Shown here: piece after piece, positions 33,639 through 38,345 of the stretch
Numbering within the stretch: the first letter of the stretch is position 1
How the letters are laid out: the number at the start of each line of letters is the position of its first letter
Assembly (NCBI GenBank): GCA_021845645.1
Contig: JAJZVM010000034.1
Location: 1-38,345, forward strand
DNA: 38,345 nt
Reading direction: 5' to 3'
From: Bacillota bacterium
GTDB lineage: Bacteria; Bacillota_E; JAJZYS01; JAJYTV01
Notes under the pieces: generated by a model
What the model was told of the DNA's origin: nothing
The model's input: the letters and a program-made list of their open reading frames with translations, nothing else
Databases searched by the model: none
Position numbers and translations under genes: made by a program

Positions 33639-34935
33639 CTCGGGCTGCACCAGGCTGGAAGATGCGCGGGTCGACCGTGTGTCCGTAGAGTTCGAGACGT
33701 TCCAGGAAACGCGGCCTCAGTCCGGTTGGCGCGAATCCGTCGCCCGGCCGGTAGCGGAAGAGGTCCTGGAGCACGATCACTTCGCCCTCCATGCCCTGCA
33801 CCTCCGTGATGTGCGTGACGCGGCGCGAGCCGTCGCGCATGCGCTGCGCGTGCACGACGAGATCGAGGGCGGAGGCGATCTGCTCCCGGATGGCGCGCAC
33901 AGGCAATTCGAAGCCCGCCATGAGCACCATCGTCTCGATGCGCGACAGGACGTCGCGCGGGGCGTTGGCGTGGACCGTGGTGAGGGAGCCGTCGTGACCG
34001 GTGTTCATGGCCTGGAGCATGTCGAGGGCCTCTCCTGCGCGCACCTCGCCGACGACAATCCGGTCGGGGCGCATGCGCAGGGCATTGCGCACGAGCTGCC
34101 TGATGCTCACTTCGCCGCGTCCCTCCAGATTCGCGGGCCGCGTCTCGAGCGAGACGACATGGTCCTGCTGCAGTCTGAGTTCGGCGGCGTCCTCGATCGT
34201 GACGATGCGCTCGCCGTCGGGGATGAAGGCGGAAAGGCTGTTGAGCAGTGTTGTCTTGCCCGAGGCGGTGCCGCCGGAGACGACGATGTTCAGCCTGCCG
34301 CGCACCGCGGCGCGGAGCAGGTCGACCATGCCGGCGCTCACGCTGCCGAGACGCTCGAGGTCTTCCATGGTCATGGCGCGCTCGGGGAACTTGCGGATGG
34401 TGAGCGACGGGCCGCGCAACGCGAGCGGTGGAATGATGGCGTTGACGCGCGAGCCGTCGCGCAGGCGGGCGTCCACCATCGGGCTCGACTCGTCGATGCG
34501 GCGGCCGAGCGGCGCCACGATGCGCTCGATCAGCTCGAGGATCTCCTTGTCATCGCGAAAGCGCACCGATGTGCGCTGCAGCCGTCCGGCCCGTTCGACA
34601 TAGACCTGGGCAGAGCCGTTGACCATGATCTCGCTGATGCTCGGATCCTCGATCAGGGGCTGCAGCGGTCCGAGGCCGACGACCTGCGCGTAGAGCGTCG
34701 CGACAAGCGTCTCGCGCTCGAGCGGGCCGAGATCCGGCTCGTCGCGCAACAGCGCCGAGATCCGCTCGCGCACCTCCTCCTTCCACGCCTCGCCGTTCGG
34801 AGAGGCCTCGGCCATGTCGGCCGCAAGGCGCTGCTGCACCAGAAGCCGCAGCCGCTCCGCGCGGCTCGGCTCCGGCGCCAGCTCGGTTGCCGGGCCCTCC
34901 TCCTCGGTGCCGCGCAGGCGCTTGTACAGCGACAA
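33631..34935 (-). CDS. tadA: Tad pilus assembly ATPase TadA/CpaF
   Basis: Secretion ATPase of the type II/IV family powering Flp pilus assembly, 434 residues. Walker A is GGTASGKTT, the Walker B region is RIVVGEVRAGEALDMLQAMNTGHDGS, and the Asp and His boxes lie between. The N-terminal 80 residues are a charged helical domain. The start is TTG with GGAGGG 7 bases upstream; there is no competing ATG. It follows tadZ by 13 bases and overlaps tadB by 8. Confidence 0.95.
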   Translation of the reverse strand: MSLYKRLRGTEEEGPATELAPEPSRAERLRLLVQQRLAADMAEASPNGEAWKEEVRERISALLRDEPDLGPLERETLVATLYAQVVGLGPLQPLIEDPSISEIMVNGSAQVYVERAGRLQRTSVRFRDDKEILELIERIVAPLGRRIDESSPMVDARLRDGSRVNAIIPPLALRGPSLTIRKFPERAMTMEDLERLGSVSAGMVDLLRAAVRGRLNIVVSGGTASGKTTLLNSLSAFIPDGERIVTIEDAAELRLQQDHVVSLETRPANLEGRGEVSIRQLVRNALRMRPDRIVVGEVRAGEALDMLQAMNTGHDGSLTTVHANAPRDVLSRIETMVLMAGFELPVRAIREQIASALDLVVHAQRMRDGSRRVTHITEVQGMEGEVIVLQDLFRYRPGDGFAPTGLRPRFLERLELYGHTVDPRIFQPGAARDV

Positions 34936-34948
34936 GTCCTAACCCTCC

Positions 34949-36121
34949 CTAGCCTTCCGCGCTGAGGCCGGCCACGCGCGGGCGTTCGAGGTCGTGCACG
35001 AGTTCCCCGCCCAGCCTGCCGATGGCGCGGGCGAGGGGTGACCTGCCCCTGAGGAGCACGAGCGGCATGCCAATGTTGGCCGCGCGCACGGCGACGTCGC
35101 CTTCCGACGGCAGCAGATGGCGGATGGGATGATTGAGCGCATCGGAGATCTCGTCCTCCATCAGGCCGATGGCCGCGTTGCCGCGATTGAGCACGACCGC
35201 CAGCTTCTCCTGGGGGTAGCCGAGGCGCTCAAGCAGGATATCGAGTCCCTTGGCCGAGTTCTGCAACGCCGGGATGTCCGGCGTCGTGACGAACAGGATG
35301 CGCTCCGCCTCGTCGAGCGCGGTGATGACACCCTCGCCGAAGTCCACGGCCGTGTCGACGATCACCCAGTCGTAGGCGGTGCGCAGGGTGCGCAGGATCT
35401 CCTGCACATAGTTGCGCTCGGGGTCGCGCTTGCCTTCCCCGTCGACAAACGCAGCGAGGTCAGGTGTCGGTGGAGCGGCAAGGATGTCGACCTGGCTGTG
35501 GTCCGAGTGGCTCATCGCCTCACCGATCGTGGCGAGGGTCATGGCTCCGGGGTGGCGGCAGACATCGACGATCGTCGCGGTCGGCCTGAGCCCGTAGAGG
35601 GTCGCGGCGCAGCCGAACTCGAGGTCCAGGTCGCACAGGGCGACGCGCTGGTGATGGCGATCCGCCAGCACGACAGCGAGATTGGCCGCCAGCGTCGACT
35701 TGCCGACGCCGCCTTTCGTCCCGAACACGGTTACGACGTGGCCGCGCCGCGTGCGCCTTTCGACCTGCGCCAGGCGCGCCACGGCGGCGCGCAATTCACC
35801 CGGTGGGACAGGATCGACAAGATAGTCGCGCGCACCCGCCTGCATGGCCGCACGCAGGGCATCCATGCCACCCTCCCGCCCGATGACGAGCACCCTGACG
35901 CCGTACGACTGGTCGAGCTCCGCGCAGAGGCCGAGACACTGCGCATCGGCGTCCACGTGCAGCACGACGAGGTCGGGCCGCTCCTGGCGGGCCAGGGTCC
36001 GCACCCTGGCGGGCGTGTCGGCCTCTCGCACCCTGCCCACATCCTTGAGGACTTCCGACAGCGCCTCCCGCCGCTGCCCAGGTGCCATCAGCAGCAACTG
36101 CGCCTCGTGCTCCACGCTCAT
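34949..36121 (-). CDS. cpaE: TadZ/CpaE pilus-localising ATPase
   Basis: A 390-residue protein with an N-terminal receiver-like domain (about 1-120) and a ParA/MinD-type ATPase domain. The deviant Walker A is GTKGGVGKST, followed by ALCDLDLEFG and WVIVDTAVDF. The receiver-like part keeps an Asp in LVVLHVD but reads LVDPVPP at the end, so phosphorylation is uncertain; CpaE receivers are often degenerate. It places the pilus machine, often at a cell pole. ATG at 36121 overlaps the cpaB stop (ATGA). The long frame above it is a shadow of cpaB. Confidence 0.93.
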   Translation of the reverse strand: MSVEHEAQLLLMAPGQRREALSEVLKDVGRVREADTPARVRTLARQERPDLVVLHVDADAQCLGLCAELDQSYGVRVLVIGREGGMDALRAAMQAGARDYLVDPVPPGELRAAVARLAQVERRTRRGHVVTVFGTKGGVGKSTLAANLAVVLADRHHQRVALCDLDLEFGCAATLYGLRPTATIVDVCRHPGAMTLATIGEAMSHSDHSQVDILAAPPTPDLAAFVDGEGKRDPERNYVQEILRTLRTAYDWVIVDTAVDFGEGVITALDEAERILFVTTPDIPALQNSAKGLDILLERLGYPQEKLAVVLNRGNAAIGLMEDEISDALNHPIRHLLPSEGDVAVRAANIGMPLVLLRGRSPLARAIGRLGGELVHDLERPRVAGLSAEG

Positions 36122-36807
36122 GGCACGATCCCTCCCACCCGGACTTCCACAGCACCTGGCGTCTGATCGCCGTGCGCGCGCAGGAGCAGCAGGATCGAGC
36201 CTTGCTGCTGGCCGAGCGAGATCGTCGCCGCCTGCTGCGGCGTCACCGCCAGCGTGATCAGCGCGTAACCGTTGCTCGGTCCGCCAGCCCCGGCGAGCCC
36301 GGTCGAGAGCACATCGACGTCCTGCACGATCACCGTGCTCTGGGCGGTGATCGCGGGCTGACCAGCCTGCGACGCCTGCGCCCCGACGGTGAGCAGCACG
36401 TCGACGTGATCCCCTGTCGCCAGATTGCCGGCGACGCCCGAGACGCCGTTGACCGCCACGGTCAGGGCTCGGTCGCCACGCGGGATCTGGTAGGCGAGTC
36501 CGGCCTCGGATGCGGCTTCGAGTTCGTCTGCGAGGACTGGTGATCCGGCCGTCAGGGAAACCTTGGCGACCTGGCCCTGCGCGGCGCCTTCGCTGCTCAG
36601 GCTCCCCGGCAGAACGGCGGCCGGAGAGACCCGCTGAAGCCTCAGGTCTGCGCCGGTCAGCTCTGTACCGGCCGGCACCGCCGTCGCGGCCACCACGAGC
36701 GGCACGAGGCGCGGGCTCGGTTTCTGCGTGGCCCGCGCGACAATCAGCGTCAAGACCAGCGCCACCAGGAGGGGCACCATCACGCGAAGCAGCCTGCGCC
36801 GCGTCAT
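36118..36807 (-). CDS. cpaB: Flp pilus assembly protein CpaB/RcpC
   Basis: A 229-residue protein with an N-terminal membrane anchor (about 8-25), an SAF domain (about 36-100: VPAGTELTGADL and the following segment), and a C-terminal CpaB region with TGDHVDVLLTV. In Gram-negatives it accompanies the secretin CpaC/RcpA; here no secretin is present, as expected for a cell without an outer membrane, so its role is presumably on the outer face of the cytoplasmic membrane. ATG overlaps the tadG stop as ATGA. Confidence 0.9.
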   Translation of the reverse strand: MTRRRLLRVMVPLLVALVLTLIVARATQKPSPRLVPLVVAATAVPAGTELTGADLRLQRVSPAAVLPGSLSSEGAAQGQVAKVSLTAGSPVLADELEAASEAGLAYQIPRGDRALTVAVNGVSGVAGNLATGDHVDVLLTVGAQASQAGQPAITAQSTVIVQDVDVLSTGLAGAGGPSNGYALITLAVTPQQAATISLGQQQGSILLLLRAHGDQTPGAVEVRVGGIVP

Positions 36808-37691
36808 TGGATGAGACGCTCCGCCTGCAGGCCGTAACTCTCGCCGCCGCCGAACTCACCCGACTCGACGGCGTTCAGAAAAACGCCCCAGACATCGCCC
36901 TGGCTGTCCACCGACTGGAGGAAGAACGCCGCGAAGCCGAGGATCGTCGTGTCCGTCCGGCCGTTGGCCGGCGGCGCGATGATCGGCACGTCCACGACCG
37001 CCGGGGAGTAGAGCGGCACCGTCGCGTAGGTATAGCCGTCGCCCGCCGCCAACCGCGCCGAAAGGCCGGACTGGATCGTGGGCCCGAACTTGTTGCCCGG
37101 CTCCGTCACAACGTCCTCGCCAACCTGCAATGCTGTCTGGTAGCCGTTCTGCAGATTCTGGCTGAGATTGCTGCCACCGGTGCCGCCGAGGGCGAGAGGG
37201 CCGTAGTTGCCGTCACTGCCCGAGCCTCCGCCGTCCTTGAGCAGGTAAGCGTGGCCGTAGGAGAAGTCGTTCCAGATGACGCCGAGCGGTACGGCTCCTG
37301 TCACTTGCGAGATCGGACCCACCTCGACTGCGGATGTCAGTTGGAAGGAGCCTCTGTCCACACCGAACAGGGATGCGAAGTAGTAGGGGATGCCGCCGTC
37401 CGTGGTCACGGTGATGACGTTGCCGGACTGGTTCACTTGCGCCTGAACGTCCTCGGCAGGCACGCCGTTCGCGACCGCCGTGGCGATGGCGGTCGACATG
37501 GCGTCGGCTGGATCCTGGGGCAACAGCTGCCCCCCCGCCAACGCGGCCGCGTCCGCCGCCGTCTTCAACTGCTGGGTCTTGACGTAGGCCCGGCCGGCGT
37601 CGAGCGACAGCGACGCGACGGATAATACAGCCACCGCAGCGAGTGCGAACAGCACCGTGGCCTGACCGCGCTCCGCAGGCAGCCTTGGCAT
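36804..37691 (-). CDS. tadG: TadG-like pilus protein with putative Flp-pilus-assembly TadE/G N-domain
   Basis: A 295-residue protein with an N-terminal class-3-signal-like stretch (RGQATVLFALAAVAVLSVASL) and the helix segment KTQQLKTAADAAALAGG that is diagnostic of TadG N-domains. The rest is a Gly/Ser-rich extracellular domain. At +5 after the expected cleavage glycine it has Leu instead of Glu, so it may not be processed by the prepilin peptidase. It lacks the C-terminal vWA domain of classical TadG. ATG at 37691, 6 bases after the tadE stop. Confidence 0.82.
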   Translation of the reverse strand: MPRLPAERGQATVLFALAAVAVLSVASLSLDAGRAYVKTQQLKTAADAAALAGGQLLPQDPADAMSTAIATAVANGVPAEDVQAQVNQSGNVITVTTDGGIPYYFASLFGVDRGSFQLTSAVEVGPISQVTGAVPLGVIWNDFSYGHAYLLKDGGGSGSDGNYGPLALGGTGGSNLSQNLQNGYQTALQVGEDVVTEPGNKFGPTIQSGLSARLAAGDGYTYATVPLYSPAVVDVPIIAPPANGRTDTTILGFAAFFLQSVDSQGDVWGVFLNAVESGEFGGGESYGLQAERLIQ

Positions 37692-37697
37692 GAGTGA

Positions 37698-38138
37698 TCA
37701 CTCCATACACATGACCGACTGGCTTGAGATCTGTACTTGGCTTCCGAGCAGGGACGAGAGCAAGGGGATGCTCACGCTGACACTGTACGTCCCCTGCACC
37801 GTGACGTCGGTTCCGGACTGGCAATTGGCGGCAGCCGGCAACACGGTTACGGACAAGGCGCTTGGGTTGAGGCTGGGCGACGACTGGGCTACCGTCTGCA
37901 GGACCGACGCATCGCCCTGGCCCAGGCTCGCCACCCGCGCCCCCTGCTCCACCGCCTGTTGCAACTGCAGGTAGTCCTGCAGCACGACACCCACCTGCAG
38001 CATGCCGAGCAGCAGGAGGACGAGAACCGGAAGGATCAGGGCAAGCTCCACCGCCGCCTGACCCTTCCGGTCGCGAAGCCCGGGCCGCCGCGGCGTCCCC
38101 CCAGCCTTAGAGGCTGTTCGTGATACTGTCGAAGACAC
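37698..38138 (-). CDS. tadE: TadE-like pseudopilin
   Basis: A minor pilin-like protein of about 146 residues. The prepilin signal is DRKGQAAVELALILPVLVLLLL: Gly, then Glu at +5, then a hydrophobic helix. The distal part is a small extracellular domain with two Cys (NCQSG and the final SVMCME). The start is uncertain: no ATG, GTG or TTG lies between the flp stop and the signal, so the best is GTG at 38138 within flp (overlap of 32 bases, GGAAG 7 bases upstream). A GGGGGG further on has no usable start behind it. Confidence 0.8.
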   Translation of the reverse strand: MSSTVSRTASKAGGTPRRPGLRDRKGQAAVELALILPVLVLLLLGMLQVGVVLQDYLQLQQAVEQGARVASLGQGDASVLQTVAQSSPSLNPSALSVTVLPAAANCQSGTDVTVQGTYSVSVSIPLLSSLLGSQVQISSQSVMCME

Positions 38139-38289
38139 TGCCGAGCTTCCCGCCCAGCGCGATGACGGCACCGACAACCACGACGGCGATAAGAGCGATG
38201 ATGAGGGCATACTCAACCATGCTCTGGCCCCTTGGGTCGCGCACTCGGCGAAGGAACGTGGAGAATCGGACCGCAGCCATCATCAACAT
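38107..38289 (-). CDS. flp: Flp/Fap-type major pilin
   Basis: A 60-residue pilin. Basic leader, then DPRGQSMVEYALIIALIAVVVVGAV: cleavage after Gly, Glu at +5 and the Tyr at +6 typical of the Flp family, followed by the short tail LGSVFDSITNSL. ATG at 38289 with AGGAGG 6 bases upstream; a longer start at 38334 would add 15 residues without support. First gene of the Tad unit, with the rest of the operon immediately downstream. The prepilin peptidase needed to mature it is not in the window. Confidence 0.92.
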   Translation of the reverse strand: MLMMAAVRFSTFLRRVRDPRGQSMVEYALIIALIAVVVVGAVIALGGKLGSVFDSITNSL

Positions 38290-38313
38290 GATGCCCCTCC
38301 TCTCCCCGCCCCG

Positions 38314-38342
38314 AAAAAGCGAAAGGCCTCCCAATCAGCCTT
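38314..38342 (-). terminator. Possible weak terminator or leader hairpin at the window edge
   Basis: On the minus strand AAGGC and GCCTT (38342-38338 with 38327-38323) can pair around a 10-base loop, followed by a run of five T (38318 to 38314). A second pairing, CCCAA with TTGGG, competes with it. It precedes flp and is cut by the window end, so it may be the terminator of an upstream gene or part of a flp leader. Confidence 0.3.
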
Positions 38343-38345
38343 GGG

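Overview
The window is very GC-rich and densely coded, with frequent GTG and TTG starts, many ATGA/GTGA stop-start overlaps and strong AGGAGG-type ribosome binding sites. It also has a transcription-terminating T-box leader, an EF-P with a lysine-tipped KPGKG loop, octanoyltransferase-type lipoylation (LipM-like), split glycine decarboxylase (GcvPA/GcvPB) and a Tad pilus locus without a secretin. Together these suggest a high-GC Gram-positive-type bacterium, most likely an early-branching Bacillota of the Thermaerobacter/Sulfobacillia kind. An actinobacterial or Chloroflexota origin cannot be excluded from the sequence alone. No tRNA, rRNA, CRISPR array, insertion sequence or phage integrase was seen.

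Layout: (1) 0.3-2.1 kb (+): a compact set of a papain-fold peptidase, a DUF1906 glycoside-hydrolase-like protein and a one-helix holin-like protein, resembling a lysis cassette. (2) 2.1-4.9 kb (-): a membrane-anchored thioredoxin-like protein, aroQ, an Xaa-Pro peptidase and efp, of which the last three keep a widely conserved gene order. (3) 5.0-14.0 kb (+), divergent from it: tkt, a tal-pgi fusion, gnd, zwf, pgl and a GlmS-like SIS-domain protein, nearly all overlapping. This encodes both branches of the pentose phosphate pathway except ribose-5-phosphate isomerase and ribulose-5-phosphate epimerase. (4) 14.0-18.8 kb (-): a secreted protein of unknown function, a large GAF-GAF-PAS-GGDEF-EAL protein ending in a zinc-binding CZB-like domain, and a YbaK-type tRNA deacylase. 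(5) 18.8-19.7 kb (+): a small zinc-ribbon protein and an isolated nuoI.

(6) 19.7-29.1 kb (-): two consecutive serine/glycine/one-carbon units. The upstream one is gcvT-gcvH-gcvPA-gcvPB-lipM-glyA, preceded by a hairpin-rich leader with competing pairings. The downstream one is a class V aminotransferase plus serA, under a T-box leader whose specifier reads UCC (serine). Together they cover 3-phosphoglycerate to serine to glycine to methylene-tetrahydrofolate, including lipoylation of GcvH. (7) 29.2-31.8 kb: an MFS transporter (-) and a divergent radical SAM/SPASM protein (+). (8) 31.8-38.3 kb (-): a Tad/Flp pilus operon in the order flp-tadE-tadG-cpaB-tadZ-tadA-tadB-tadC, with no prepilin peptidase in the window.

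Every intergenic stretch is under 300 bases. Three of the four convergent gene junctions carry long perfect GC hairpins without a U-tract, and at the fourth the genes overlap. The most interesting items are the unexplained gcv leader RNA, the serine T-box with an unexpected discriminator-pairing base, the zinc-sensor cyclic-di-GMP enzyme, the lysis-like cassette and the apparently leaderless secreted protein.
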